The position numbers and the translations under genes are program-made. The notes under the pieces were generated by a model. It did not search any database, was not told where the DNA came from, and saw nothing but the letters and a program-made list of their open reading frames with translations. Below are positions 1-8,957 of a stretch of DNA of 64,000 nt, one piece after another. Each line of letters starts with the position of its first letter. The stretch's first letter is position 1. Source of the stretch: Brevibacillus reuszeri (GTDB lineage Bacteria; Bacillota; Bacilli; Brevibacillales; Brevibacillaceae); assembly GCF_001187725.1 (NCBI RefSeq), contig NZ_LGIQ01000007.1:58323-122322 (forward strand). The letters are read 5' to 3'.

Positions 1-966
1 CTTGTGTTTGTGGGCTTTGCTTTGAGTAAAAATCCGATGGTGCTGCTGCTCCTGAATATGGCAGGTGGCCTCTGTCGTTCCTTTTACGAGCCGGTTTCAC
101 AAGCACTCATGGCGGATGTGACGCCGCCAGAGAAACGCTTCCGCGTATTTAGCTTGCGCTATACAGCGATTAACGTAGGCGTTGCCGTAGGGCCGATAGC
201 GGGAGCTGTGCTGGCGAAAACCTCTGTTGCCCTACCTTTCATGATTACAGCCATCATTTATTTGTTTTATGTCATTAGCTTGCAAGGATTATTGAACAAG
301 TTTGGCATTAAGCAAATCGAGGGGCAGAAAAAAGAAACAGTAACCTTTGGCAAAGCGTTCAGCGTAGTTGTTAAGGATAAGGCGTTTCGTTTGTACATGA
401 TTGCAGGTGTTCTGGGAGCGGTCGGTTATTCGCAAATGTCTTCTACCTTGGCCAAATTCGCCGAGATGACAGTTGTAAACGGTACAGAGCTATTTGCAAT
501 TTTGATGAGTGTGAATGCGGTCGTCGTCGTGCTGATGCAGCTGCCATTGACTAGCTGGGCAGAAAAAAAGACGCCTCTCACAGCGATTTTTGTGGGAAAC
601 GTCATGTATGCACTTGGCGACATCGGCTATGCCTTTGCTAGCTCTTGGCTGATTTTCATTATTGCGATGGTGCTGTTTACCTTTGGAGAAATCTTGACCT
701 TCACAGCCGGTGACGTCTTGATTGACCGAATGGCGCCAGAAGAAATGCGTGGCAGCTATTACGGTGCGAAAAGCTTCAGTAATCTGGGACAATTTATCGG
801 CCCGTGGATGGGGGGGATTTTGCTCGCTGCGTATGGTGGCACCACTTTGTTCCTGATCGTTGCTGCCTTCTCCATGGTCAGTACCGCCTTCCAATGGGCT
901 GGTCAGCGGGTTTATCTGGCGAGCACCGGAAAATCACTCAATTACTCACGAGCGGACTCACTCTAA
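1..966 (+). CDS. MFS drug/solute exporter, 5' end cut off by the window edge
   Basis: The frame is open to the first base, and the visible 320 residues begin inside an early membrane helix, so roughly the first 70-90 residues of a normal 400-residue major facilitator protein lie upstream. The conserved cytoplasmic loop after TM4 is seen (SLRYTAINVGVAVGPIAGA), then a central loop and a second six-helix half ending in a short polar tail. This is typical of the MdtH/YttB-like proton-driven efflux branch; the substrate cannot be told. The last 9 bases overlap the end of the convergent SGNH hydrolase gene. Confidence 0.85.
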   Translation, partial: LVFVGFALSKNPMVLLLLNMAGGLCRSFYEPVSQALMADVTPPEKRFRVFSLRYTAINVGVAVGPIAGAVLAKTSVALPFMITAIIYLFYVISLQGLLNKFGIKQIEGQKKETVTFGKAFSVVVKDKAFRLYMIAGVLGAVGYSQMSSTLAKFAEMTVVNGTELFAILMSVNAVVVVLMQLPLTSWAEKKTPLTAIFVGNVMYALGDIGYAFASSWLIFIIAMVLFTFGEILTFTAGDVLIDRMAPEEMRGSYYGAKSFSNLGQFIGPWMGGILLAAYGGTTLFLIVAAFSMVSTAFQWAGQRVYLASTGKSLNYSRADSL

Positions 967-1746
967 TGCTTGCATGATGCGGGTTGCTATACGCGCATAC
1001 CCTTCCGTATTCGGATGAAAATGGTCGGTATACAAATAGGCTTGTTCTTTACGCACAAACAAATCATACGTAGGAACCACGATGACGTGCGGATAGCGGG
1101 CAGCGATCTGTGACGCCGTATTGTTCCAATCGAGCACAGGCTTGATCGTATCAAGACCTGTTTCAGTATCTCCAAACGGATTGTACAGCGATGTATACAC
1201 AATCGTAGCGTCTTTATTTACCGAGCGAATTTGACGAATGATCTCTTCATAGTTGGTCGTTAGCCCTTTGATGGCTGCGGCCACTTTTTCTTTTTCAATG
1301 GAGTACAGACCTCCTGTTTGGCGGAAAAGATCATTGCCTCCAATTGTAAACAAGATCAAATCAGCCTCGCTCAAGAGTGTCTTCACCTGTTGCTGGGACA
1401 TCTGTGACAATAGATTAGTCGACTCCTGGCCATTTATGGCGAGGTTGGTAAATGTGATCGGTTGGCCGTTTTTCTTCTCTAATGCTTGGCGAACGAGGCC
1501 CACATAGCCTTGCCCATTGGCATCTCCGGCTCCACGTGTGAGTGAATCTCCCAATGCGACAACCTTGTGAACGCCGCTTTCCGGTAAGGGGGTAGCAGGC
1601 TTGCTCGCTTGGGTTGGAGGAGCAGTGTTCGAAGGAGCCAGTTGATGTGGATTCATCGCGAGTACAAAGCCGACAGCAAAAAGCAAAAAGGAAAGAAAGG
1701 ACAGAAGACCTGCCGTGCGCCAAAGGAGTTGGCCGGATGTGCGCAT
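958..1746 (-). CDS. SGNH/GDSL-family lipase/esterase, membrane anchored
   Basis: A 262-residue protein starting at ATG 1746 behind AGGAGGG; an earlier in-frame ATG at 1803 has no such site. Residues 1-32 form a signal or anchor helix. Block I is ALGDSLTRGAG (nucleophile Ser), block III GGND, and the C-terminal Asp-His pair is in YTDHFHPN. These are the catalytic signatures of SGNH hydrolases, which deacylate lipids or cell-wall sugars outside the membrane. The Pro/Thr-rich stretch after the anchor looks like a wall-spanning linker. It is convergent with the MFS gene and divergent from the ABC operon. Confidence 0.88.
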   Translation of the reverse strand: MRTSGQLLWRTAGLLSFLSFLLFAVGFVLAMNPHQLAPSNTAPPTQASKPATPLPESGVHKVVALGDSLTRGAGDANGQGYVGLVRQALEKKNGQPITFTNLAINGQESTNLLSQMSQQQVKTLLSEADLILFTIGGNDLFRQTGGLYSIEKEKVAAAIKGLTTNYEEIIRQIRSVNKDATIVYTSLYNPFGDTETGLDTIKPVLDWNNTASQIAARYPHVIVVPTYDLFVRKEQAYLYTDHFHPNTEGYARIATRIMQALE

Positions 1747-1875
1747 CGGGTACCCTCCTATTCGATGTTGGATGGTGTTGCATGGTATAATGTGGTTGGA
1801 CATCTTTTGTCAGTGTACCATAAACAGTATGCCTCCGTCAGGCGAGGAGGCGACAGAAGGATAGGAGGGCCCGCA

Positions 1876-2835
1876 TTGGCCGAAACAGTCCTCACGGTAA
1901 AAGGATTACAGAAAGCGATCGGGGGCAAGCCGATCATTCACGATATTACGTTTGACGTTTATGCTGGCGAGGTTTTCGGATTTCTAGGTCCCAACGGTGC
2001 TGGTAAAACGACAACGATCCGGATGCTGGTCGGCTTGGCAAAAGCGGACGGCGGGGATGTACATATTGGCGGCATTTCCTTGCAGGAGCAGTTTCCAGAA
2101 GCGATTGCGCAGGTTGGCTGCATCGTAGAAAATCCCGAGCTGTACAAGTTTTTGACGGGAAGAGAAAACCTGGAGCAATTTGCGCGCATGAGTGGTGGAA
2201 TATCAAGGCAGCGTATCGAGGAGATTGTTCGTTTTGTCGATTTGGAACGAGCGATTGATGACAAGGTAAAAACGTATTCCCTCGGCATGCGCCAGCGTCT
2301 CGGTATTGCCCAAGCTCTCTTGCATCGACCCAAAATCCTCATCCTTGATGAGCCGACAAACGGTTTGGACCCGGCAGGAATTCGCGAGCTGCGCCAGTTT
2401 ATCCGTCGACTTGCTGAAGAAGAGGGATTAGCTGTCTTTATCTCCAGCCATTTGCTCAGCGAGATTGAGATGATGTGTGACCGCGTGGCGATTATCAGTC
2501 AGGGAAAAGTCATCTCTGTGGGCGTAGTAAAGGAGCTGATGGAGCAGTTTGCCGATCAGGTTGAATGGACGATTCCACTGGATCATATGGAGCAAGCGGT
2601 ATCGGTCTTGGGTGAGATGGAAGCAGTTACAGAGGTATGGCAAAGCGGGGAAGAACGCTTGAAAACACGTATGGATGTCGAGCAGGTCAGTATGGTGAAC
2701 CAGATATTGGTCAGTAAAGGAATACCTGTTACCGGGATCGCGACGAAGACCGTGACGCTAGAGGATCTGTTCCTGACCTTGACGGGGGGAGGCAATGGGC
2801 TTGAGACAGAGCATGCTGGGACTCGTACAAAATGA
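1876..2835 (+). CDS. ABC transporter ATP-binding protein (ABC-2 exporter)
   Basis: The start is taken as TTG 1876, 8 bases after ATAGGAGGG; the frame is open further upstream, but that stretch lies opposite the hydrolase gene. The protein of about 319 residues has Walker A GPNGAGKTT, Q-loop, signature YSLGMRQRL, Walker B ILILDEPTNGLD and the H-loop SSHLL, followed by a C-terminal regulatory region typical of BcrA/NatA-type subunits. It should energise the permease encoded next, whose start lies inside this gene's 3' end (41-bp overlap, implying translational coupling). The substrate is unknown; bacitracin/lantibiotic-type or sodium export are family possibilities. Confidence 0.93.
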   Translation: MAETVLTVKGLQKAIGGKPIIHDITFDVYAGEVFGFLGPNGAGKTTTIRMLVGLAKADGGDVHIGGISLQEQFPEAIAQVGCIVENPELYKFLTGRENLEQFARMSGGISRQRIEEIVRFVDLERAIDDKVKTYSLGMRQRLGIAQALLHRPKILILDEPTNGLDPAGIRELRQFIRRLAEEEGLAVFISSHLLSEIEMMCDRVAIISQGKVISVGVVKELMEQFADQVEWTIPLDHMEQAVSVLGEMEAVTEVWQSGEERLKTRMDVEQVSMVNQILVSKGIPVTGIATKTVTLEDLFLTLTGGGNGLETEHAGTRTK

Positions 2836-3796
2836 GACGGTAAAGCTACTTCGCCGCCGTCGTTTTCTCGTTGTTGTGCTGATTTTAGCGATCCTGATTC
2901 CGATTTTTACATACGCGCAATATCGATCCGTCGTCACTGCCCAGGAGCGGATGGGCACGACAGATTGGCGTCCTTTGTTAACCCAACAGATTGTCGATAT
3001 GCAAAACAGGCTGGCATCGAGCCGATTGCCTGACGAGTGGCGTGATTTAATTAAAGTCCGGATACAGCAGCAGCAGTATTACCTCGATCATGACATTAAT
3101 CCGATGGCACCAGGTGGACCTACTTTTGCACGCGGCTTTATGGATCAGGCCATCTCGATGTTTTTACCGATGATTATCGTTGTACTAGCTGTTGATCTAG
3201 TCTCAGCGGAATTTAGCGAAGGCACGATCAAGCTGCTGCTGACGAGGCCGGTCAGGCGCTGGAAGGTACTGACGAGCAAGTATATTACCTTGCTGCTGTT
3301 CACGTCATTGACTGTGCTGATGACACTTATTTTGGCTTATCTCATGTCAGGAGTGGTTTTTGGTTACTCTGGCTGGGATCTTCCGATATTAACAGGCTTT
3401 GAGGTCGCAGGAGGAGAGCTTTCGACTGCAGGTGCCTTTATGCTGCCGCAGTGGCAGTTTCTCCTGATGCAATATGGACTCGGCTGGTTTGTTTGCATAG
3501 TGGTAGGAACGGTAACGTTTATGGTTTCTGTACTTGTGCGCAGTGCAGCAGCGGGAATGGGAATCATGATGGCTGCTCTCATCAGCGGAACGATCCTCAC
3601 GCAGATGGCGTCCTCCTGGGAATCCTCCAAATATTTATTTGTGGTGAATCTGCAATTGACGGATTATTTGAATGGGACGCTGCCGCCGATCAAAGGAATG
3701 ACACTTCCATTTTCGTTGACGATCTTATCGGTTTGGGCGATTGCGGCGCTAGTAGTTGCCTACCTGGTCTTTACCAGGAGAGATGTGACCTCTTGA
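2795..3796 (+). CDS. ABC-2 type permease
   Basis: A 333-residue membrane protein starting at ATG 2795 after GGGGGAGGC. One N-terminal helix (residues 24-40) is followed by an extracytoplasmic loop of about 100 residues and a cluster of five helices in the C-terminal two thirds, the usual ABC-2 layout. The segment VSAEFSEGTIKLLLTRPVRR matches the conserved coupling region of this family. It overlaps the ATPase gene and is clearly its partner in one exporter. Confidence 0.9.
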   Translation: MGLRQSMLGLVQNETVKLLRRRRFLVVVLILAILIPIFTYAQYRSVVTAQERMGTTDWRPLLTQQIVDMQNRLASSRLPDEWRDLIKVRIQQQQYYLDHDINPMAPGGPTFARGFMDQAISMFLPMIIVVLAVDLVSAEFSEGTIKLLLTRPVRRWKVLTSKYITLLLFTSLTVLMTLILAYLMSGVVFGYSGWDLPILTGFEVAGGELSTAGAFMLPQWQFLLMQYGLGWFVCIVVGTVTFMVSVLVRSAAAGMGIMMAALISGTILTQMASSWESSKYLFVVNLQLTDYLNGTLPPIKGMTLPFSLTILSVWAIAALVVAYLVFTRRDVTS

Positions 3797-3880
3797 TTTG
3801 GGAAAAATGGCAACTTTTTCTCGTGATGTTCGTATTACCAAGGTAGAGACGTGCAGACGAGAGGAGTTTAATTCATTCGG

Positions 3881-4312
3881 ATGGAAATGCTTTGGAAGTG
3901 TGGAACAGTTGTGGTTACAAGCATGATGGAGCTTTGGGCAGCGATCCCGCTTGGTTTTGCCTTGCAGCTGCCTCCGCTGCTCATTGGGATTTTTAGTGCG
4001 ATTGGCGCGGTTGCCAGTGCCGGTATCGTCATTTTCTTGGGCGGGTCCCTGCGTAGCTGGCTGCTTCAGCGCCTTGAGAAAAAAGGGAAGCGACAAGGCA
4101 AGATGGCACGTATTTGGGAAAAATACGGTGTGATTGGCCTCGGACTCACCTCGCCGTTGCTGACCGGAGCACCGCTGGGGGCAGCGATTGGCATTTCACT
4201 GGGCGCTCCGACGGGCAAGCTCATGTGGTGGATGTCGATCGGGATCGTGATTTGGAGTGTGATTCTTACCATTGCCGTAGCGTTAGGCTTGCTGCAATTT
4301 TTGACACCTTAA
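3881..4312 (+). CDS. Small multidrug export protein family (PF06695-like)
   Basis: A 143-residue membrane protein with three or four hydrophobic segments. The paired ELWAAIPLGF and GLTSPLLTGAPLGAAIG motifs are characteristic of the 'small multi-drug export' family related to DedA-like folds. The family name is historical; transport has not been firmly shown. The Shine-Dalgarno GAGGAG lies 14 bases before ATG 3881, which is long; an in-frame ATT at 3875 would give normal spacing, so an unusual ATT start is possible. A strong terminator follows. Confidence 0.8.
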   Translation: MEMLWKCGTVVVTSMMELWAAIPLGFALQLPPLLIGIFSAIGAVASAGIVIFLGGSLRSWLLQRLEKKGKRQGKMARIWEKYGVIGLGLTSPLLTGAPLGAAIGISLGAPTGKLMWWMSIGIVIWSVILTIAVALGLLQFLTP

Positions 4313-4324
4313 AGAGCACAGTTG

Positions 4325-4362
4325 AACCGTCTTTGGCTATCAGGAGCAAAGGCGGTTTTTTT
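4325..4362 (+). terminator. Intrinsic terminator after the export operon
   Basis: An 11-bp stem (AACCGTCTTTG with CAAAGGCGGTT, one G-U pair) is followed by seven T residues. It ends transcription from the ABC / small export genes before the aldolase promoter. Confidence 0.85.
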
Positions 4363-4423
4363 GTGCAGCAAGAAACTGCGGCTTTTGCCAAATGACATGG
4401 TGTAGCAGGCATTCTAAATGCGC

Positions 4424-4450
4424 TTGCTGTCTATCAGATTGTTGTATAAT
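4424..4450 (+). promoter_or_regulatory. Probable sigmaA promoter for the aldolase gene
   Basis: TTGCTG at 4424 and a perfect TATAAT at 4445 are separated by 15 bases, slightly short of ideal. It sits about 75 bases before the ATG of the PLP aldolase. Confidence 0.5.
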
Positions 4451-4523
4451 AAAAATGGATTCTGTATGGAAAAAAGGTTATGTTCCTTCATTCGGTATAG
4501 GGAGAAAGGAGTTGCCTGTAAAT

Positions 4524-5627
4524 ATGAGCGGTACGATTTCATTATTCGAAGCGTATAATCGAACAGCCTATCCACTCGTTGGGCATGGAAAAAGAAACAT
4601 TCAAGTGTTGAAGGATGTACTTAGTGAGTTAGACGGAAAAATGGAAAGTGATGTATATGGTTCTGGGGAGCTCATCGAGGACTTTCAAAACAAGATTGCA
4701 AAATTTTTAGGAAAAGAGGCTGCCGTCTTCTTTCCAAGCGGGACCATGGCACAGCAAATCGCGATGCGAATCTGGTCTGAGAAGAAGGGAATCAAACGAG
4801 TGGCCTATCATCCGCTCTGCCATCTGGAAATACATGAAGAAGAAGGACTCAAGCATTTGCACGGGATTGAATCCCTACTGCTGGCAGATAAAACACGTCT
4901 GATTCAGCTTGAAGACGTTTTGAATATGGACACGAATATTTCTTGCCTGCTGCTGGAATTACCGCAGCGCGAGATTGGCGGAGAGCTGCCCTCTTATGAA
5001 GAGCTGGAAGCGATCTCTGCCTTTTGCCGGGAAAAAGGGATCATCCTGCATCTGGATGGCGCTAGACTGCTTGAGGTGCTTCCTTACTACGAAAAGTCAG
5101 CGGAACAAATTTGCAGCCTCTTTGACAGCGTGTACATTTCTTTCTATAAAGGAATCGGAGGAATTGCTGGCGCGATATTGGCTGGTCACGAAGCATTTGT
5201 AAAAGAGTCGGTCATCTGGAAAAGACGTCATGGTGGAGATTTGATCAGCTTGTACCCGTACGTTCTCAGTGCAGACCATTTCTTTATGCAAAGACAAGAT
5301 CGCTTTCAACAGTACTATGAAGGTGCCAAAGAGCTGGCAGGCTTGTATAATGATTGTCAGGGAACTACGACACGCCCAGTTGTGCCGGTATCCAATATGT
5401 TCCATATCCACTTCTCTCTACCGAAAGCAAAGCTGGAGCCTGTTTTGGTCGCGGTCTATGAAGAAACGGGCGTAGGCTTTATTACGCGCCTGAATCATAT
5501 CGATGACGAAACGAGCTATTGTGAAGTAAACATCGGAGACCAATTTGCAAGTATTCCAAAAGAAGTGATCCATCAAGCATTTCACGTACTGAATCAGAAA
5601 TTGCAAGAAGCGCTTCAGGAGAAATAG
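4524..5627 (+). CDS. PLP-dependent threonine aldolase / beta-eliminating lyase
   Basis: A 367-residue fold-type I PLP enzyme. The start is ATG 4524 after GAGAAAGGAG; the longer frame upstream contains the promoter and is not coding. Recognisable elements are VYGSGELIEDFQNKIAKFLGKEAAVFFPSGTMAQQ (N-terminal substrate loop), HLDGARLLEV (Asp binding the pyridine nitrogen) and SFYKGIGG with the Schiff-base lysine. Low-specificity threonine aldolases of this family cleave L-threonine or allo-threonine to glycine and acetaldehyde in the cytosol. A beta-elimination activity cannot be excluded. Confidence 0.85.
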   Translation: MSGTISLFEAYNRTAYPLVGHGKRNIQVLKDVLSELDGKMESDVYGSGELIEDFQNKIAKFLGKEAAVFFPSGTMAQQIAMRIWSEKKGIKRVAYHPLCHLEIHEEEGLKHLHGIESLLLADKTRLIQLEDVLNMDTNISCLLLELPQREIGGELPSYEELEAISAFCREKGIILHLDGARLLEVLPYYEKSAEQICSLFDSVYISFYKGIGGIAGAILAGHEAFVKESVIWKRRHGGDLISLYPYVLSADHFFMQRQDRFQQYYEGAKELAGLYNDCQGTTTRPVVPVSNMFHIHFSLPKAKLEPVLVAVYEETGVGFITRLNHIDDETSYCEVNIGDQFASIPKEVIHQAFHVLNQKLQEALQEK

Positions 5628-5661
5628 ACTTTTTGCAGATTCCAGACAGGGAGAGCTGACG

Positions 5662-6345
5662 ATGAGTGAGCAGGAGAAACGATTAGAAGAAAGCTGGGTC
5701 ACAAATGCTGAGGCATGGACGCAGTCCGTTCGGCAAAACCAGATTGAAAGCCGCAAGCTTGCCACTGATCAGGCAATCATAGATGAAATCGTCTCGTTAC
5801 ACCCGCGAAAAGTCATGGATGTAGGTAGCGGGGAGGGATGGCTTGCGAGGGCTTTACATACAAGGGGAATAGAGATAATAGGGATTGAGGGCAGCACAGA
5901 GTTGGTTCAGAGAGCCCAGTCAGCTGGGGGAGGAAGCTTTTATCAGCTCAGCTATGCTGATTTCAGCAAAAATCCGACTCAATTTGGAACTGATTTCGAT
6001 GCAGCTGTCTGCAACTTTTCCCTTCTATCTGAAGAGATAACGGAGCTGTTGCAGGCTCTCTCCACGAGCCTTGCACCAAATGGGGTCATCGTCATCCACA
6101 CGTTACATCCGTTTAACCTGGCCGCTGATGATCGCTATGAGATTGGGTGGAGAGAGGAATCGTTCGTGGGGATGGGGGAAGGATACAAAGCAGCGATGCC
6201 TTGGTATTATCGTACAATGAGTGCTTGGCTAAGTGAGCTGCCAAAGGCTGGCCTTGAGCTTGTTCGTTGCCAGGAGCCTGTTCATCCGCGTACGGGAAGA
6301 CCGCTCTCATTACTCCTTACAGCTAAACCGCGGATAGACAGGTGA
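5662..6345 (+). CDS. Class I SAM-dependent methyltransferase
   Basis: A 227-residue protein with SAM motif I VMDVGSGEGWLARAL at residues about 51-65, the acidic ribose-binding end of strand beta-2 (IIGIEGS) and motif post-II ADFS. The C-terminal half carries the variable substrate cap. It starts at ATG 5662 behind GGGAGA and lies 34 bases after the aldolase, probably co-transcribed. The substrate is most likely a small metabolite; nothing here identifies it. Confidence 0.85.
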   Translation: MSEQEKRLEESWVTNAEAWTQSVRQNQIESRKLATDQAIIDEIVSLHPRKVMDVGSGEGWLARALHTRGIEIIGIEGSTELVQRAQSAGGGSFYQLSYADFSKNPTQFGTDFDAAVCNFSLLSEEITELLQALSTSLAPNGVIVIHTLHPFNLAADDRYEIGWREESFVGMGEGYKAAMPWYYRTMSAWLSELPKAGLELVRCQEPVHPRTGRPLSLLLTAKPRIDR

Positions 6346-6390
6346 TGAAAGAAACGATTCGATCAAGAACCTGAAAGCGAGGGATTATTT

Positions 6391-6651
6391 ATGGAAAATA
6401 AAAAAGAAGCGCTAGTCCCAGAACTAGACGATCTGTTGTACAAATTCACAGAGCTGCTAACCGGGGAAGCTACGCCTGAGCGTGTCGAAATGGTCAAGGT
6501 GTGGTGCCTGTACACCCATATGTCCAAAGCGATGCCGCCACTCATTCAGCATTGGGCAAGTGAGCCAGACCATCAGGAAGCTCGCAATCAGATTCGGGAA
6601 ATCATTGAACAGATCAAGCAGTGGAATCAGACGAAAAATCAAAAGCATTAA
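6391..6651 (+). CDS. YusU-like small protein (DUF2573 type)
   Basis: An 86-residue, mainly helical soluble protein with the segment VWCLYTHMSKAMPPLIQHW in its centre, which resembles the B. subtilis YusU/DUF2573 family as I remember it. It has a GAGGG ribosome site and is the last gene before a terminator. Function is unknown in the family. Confidence 0.6.
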   Translation: MENKKEALVPELDDLLYKFTELLTGEATPERVEMVKVWCLYTHMSKAMPPLIQHWASEPDHQEARNQIREIIEQIKQWNQTKNQKH

Positions 6652-6666
6652 TGCCTTTCCATAGGA

Positions 6667-6711
6667 AAACCACCAGTCCGACACTTTGTCATGGACTGGT
6701 GGTTTCGCTTT
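6667..6711 (+). terminator. Intrinsic terminator
   Basis: A perfect 13-bp stem (AAACCACCAGTCC / GGACTGGTGGTTT) with a 13-base loop, then CGCTTTT. It separates the plus-strand operon from the convergent VWA gene. Confidence 0.8.
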
Positions 6712-6726
6712 TCATAAGCTGTGAAC

Positions 6727-7740
6727 TCACAAATACCGGGCGATTACTCGTACTAACCGGGCAGGAAACTCTTGCAGATCGGTAATGTCCAAAAATCTCT
6801 CGTTACCATAGATATCACTGATGACCTTCTTGTCCTGGCCAATGGCAGCTGCCAGAAACGTAATTCCTCTTCGTTCATACCTATCTATGGTCTGCTTGAT
6901 GTCGTTTGCGGCAAGACTTCCGGTATAATCATCCATTGCTCGTGGTTGACCGTCACTAATGCTGATTAATAGTTTTGTTTGATGAGGCAGTACCGCTAAT
7001 CTTTCTGCCATAATGCGCAGCGCCATTCCGTCACGATTGTTGCTCCTGGCAGAAATTTTCATCAGTCGAAATCGGTCTTGGGCATCAGGCTTGTCAAAGT
7101 CCGTATAGGCAAAGATCGACATTTGCTCCAGCTTGGAAACATCTGCTGTATCACCATAGATCAAGATGGGAATGTCGCACATCTGGCAGTACTCGTAGAC
7201 CGCAATAACGGCTCGCTTGGCTGCTTCCAGTCTCCCAAAAGCGGACATGGAGGCTGATTCATCAACCCTTATTCCAACAGCAAGGGAAGGGGAGTCGGTG
7301 GGAGGGCGTTTCTTGGAAAAATACCGATAATCCCTGTAAGCAACACTGTCCGCTTGAAATTTGCTCCCATAATAATGGTTCCGCGCAAATTCGGAGGACG
7401 TTTCATGTTCGAGCAGCGGGAGTGTCCCCTTGGCAATTTCTCGCACAACCGGCATGAGTCCTTTGCTTAATCGAGCATAATCCTCTTGATTTTCCGGATC
7501 GTACTCTGGACGATGAACGATAAGCTTCACTTTTTGGTGAATGGAATCAGAGACAATCTCTCTTGCTGTTTGATTCAGCTTCTTGCGGAAATCACGTTCT
7601 TTTTGCTTCGCTTCCTCGGAGATCGGCTCAGGGTTTGTTTGATGATAGGTGGGAGAGCCGTTCCCTGCTGAATCTGAGCTTTCCATTTTCGCTGTATCAT
7701 CGGGAGAAAAAGTAGAGCCTTCGTCGCTATCCGCAGACAT
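6727..7740 (-). CDS. VWA-domain protein (CobT/NorD-like C-terminal part)
   Basis: A 337-residue frame whose C-terminal ~200 residues are a von Willebrand A domain with a MIDAS motif (DESASMS), a Thr/Asp-containing second loop and SDGQPRAMDDY. The first ~45 residues are acidic and Ser-rich, like the linker that precedes the VWA module in CobT-type proteins rather than a true N-terminus. The only standard start (ATG 7740) lacks a good ribosome site, while the same frame stays open upstream across the A10 run inside the AAA gene. VWA proteins of this class work with MoxR-type AAA partners in metal insertion or complex assembly. It may be made mainly as a -1 frameshift fusion with the AAA protein. 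Confidence 0.8.
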   Translation of the reverse strand: MSADSDEGSTFSPDDTAKMESSDSAGNGSPTYHQTNPEPISEEAKQKERDFRKKLNQTAREIVSDSIHQKVKLIVHRPEYDPENQEDYARLSKGLMPVVREIAKGTLPLLEHETSSEFARNHYYGSKFQADSVAYRDYRYFSKKRPPTDSPSLAVGIRVDESASMSAFGRLEAAKRAVIAVYEYCQMCDIPILIYGDTADVSKLEQMSIFAYTDFDKPDAQDRFRLMKISARSNNRDGMALRIMAERLAVLPHQTKLLISISDGQPRAMDDYTGSLAANDIKQTIDRYERRGITFLAAAIGQDKKVISDIYGNERFLDITDLQEFPARLVRVIARYL

Positions 7741-7796
7741 TTTTAGAATGATCCCGTTTTTCTCTGCTTGGTCATCTTTGTCAAAAGCGGTATCGT

Positions 7797-8939
7797 CTAT
7801 ACTTCCCGATGATTTGATTTCGACTTCCTCATCACGGTTTCGTTTTTTTTTTCGTCCACCGAGGCTTCCTCCAAGGCGGCAAGCAAACCGTGATTTTTCA
7901 AAGCTTCTTCCAAAAGCTTGATTTCTTCACTGTCGGTTGTGATCTTGTAAATGACCTTGTGATAAAGCGATTCTTTTGCCGAAGCGCCCCTGGCAACTGC
8001 ATCCGTCCAGTAGAGATAAGAGCGCATGCCAGCTACACCTTTAATCGCATTGGCCCGGGTTGCTTTGTCTAGGGTAATAATGATGTCGGCTAAAACAGCC
8101 AGTACTTTTTCATCCTCATAACCCGTTTTGGACATCGCCCGTTCCATCATGATTTCTTTGGTTGGCAGGTCCATTTTTTCGGCATGCTGAATCCTGTCGC
8201 GCAACGCTTCGTTAAGTGGCCTTGCCCCGGCATAGCTACGATTGGCTGTGATGACCGTGATGAAGTCTGAATGCCTGTGGACAATCTCTGTTGGCAGATT
8301 GATGCTGCCATCTGGCTCCAGCGCAGAGTTGAGTGCCATTAATACAGCGGCATCCCGAATGACGTTCGGTTCTTGAATTTCCAAAAGGTAGCCATTCTTA
8401 TAGGCTCTTACGATTTCGGAAGGATAGAAGCGATATTCTACCGGTTCGTTTTCCGTAGTCTCCTCAGCCAGCTTCAGCAATTGCTTCATTTTTATGGCGG
8501 CAGCCTCATGTGTCATTCCCAGCACATTCACCAAGATTTGCGTTGCACTATGAAAACTGTCACTTTCATATAACGTTTTCAAAGCAAGTTGGTCTGCATG
8601 CTCCAGCCTTTCTAATCGGTCGGAGGAAATAACCGGCAAAATAGCGCCGATAATATCCGATTTATCCATATCGGCAAAGCAAGTCACTTTTGTATACGGA
8701 AGTCTGAAATTAGCCGACAACGCTTTGGCTAGCTGCGTTTTCCCGGAACCGGCGTCACCCTCTAATAAAATATTGGTGATTTTCATTTCCTCGCGGTTCC
8801 AGTTGCGTTTTACTTCTGCACTGATCCGTTGTTCTGCTTCGCTGACCGTATGCGAGGCAGGCTTTTTCCAGACAAGCTTTTGTTCGGCATCTGTCAGACG
8901 TCGTGCGGGGGACAACACATATTGCTCGTGGTTATTCAT
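7797..8939 (-). CDS. MoxR-like AAA+ ATPase
   Basis: A 380-residue protein. ATG 8939 is preferred over ATG 8945 because it lies 8 bases from AGGAGC. Walker A is EGDAGSGKTQ near residue 60. The Walker B region (NVIRDAAVLMALNSALEPDG) is followed by sensor I in ITANRSYAGARPLNEALRDRI, and the arginine-containing lid follows. It resembles CobS/MoxR ATPases that remodel partner complexes together with VWA proteins. It lies 18 bases downstream of the MFS gene in a four-gene minus-strand operon, and its 3' end overlaps the VWA reading frame. Confidence 0.87.
   Translation of the reverse strand: MNNHEQYVLSPARRLTDAEQKLVWKKPASHTVSEAEQRISAEVKRNWNREEMKITNILLEGDAGSGKTQLAKALSANFRLPYTKVTCFADMDKSDIIGAILPVISSDRLERLEHADQLALKTLYESDSFHSATQILVNVLGMTHEAAAIKMKQLLKLAEETTENEPVEYRFYPSEIVRAYKNGYLLEIQEPNVIRDAAVLMALNSALEPDGSINLPTEIVHRHSDFITVITANRSYAGARPLNEALRDRIQHAEKMDLPTKEIMMERAMSKTGYEDEKVLAVLADIIITLDKATRANAIKGVAGMRSYLYWTDAVARGASAKESLYHKVIYKITTDSEEIKLLEEALKNHGLLAALEEASVDEKKNETVMRKSKSNHREV
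7843..7852 (-). other. Slippery A10 run joining AAA and VWA frames
   Basis: On the coding strand the AAA gene reads GAA AAA AAA AAC, a ten-A run ending in the classical -1 heptamer A AAA AAC. A -1 slip leads to CGA AAC CGT GAT GAG GAA and an uninterrupted frame through 7740 into the VWA domain, giving a fusion of roughly 738 residues. Without slippage the AAA frame stops at 7797. Confidence 0.6.
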
Positions 8940-8957
8940 AAACATTGCTCCTATTCG

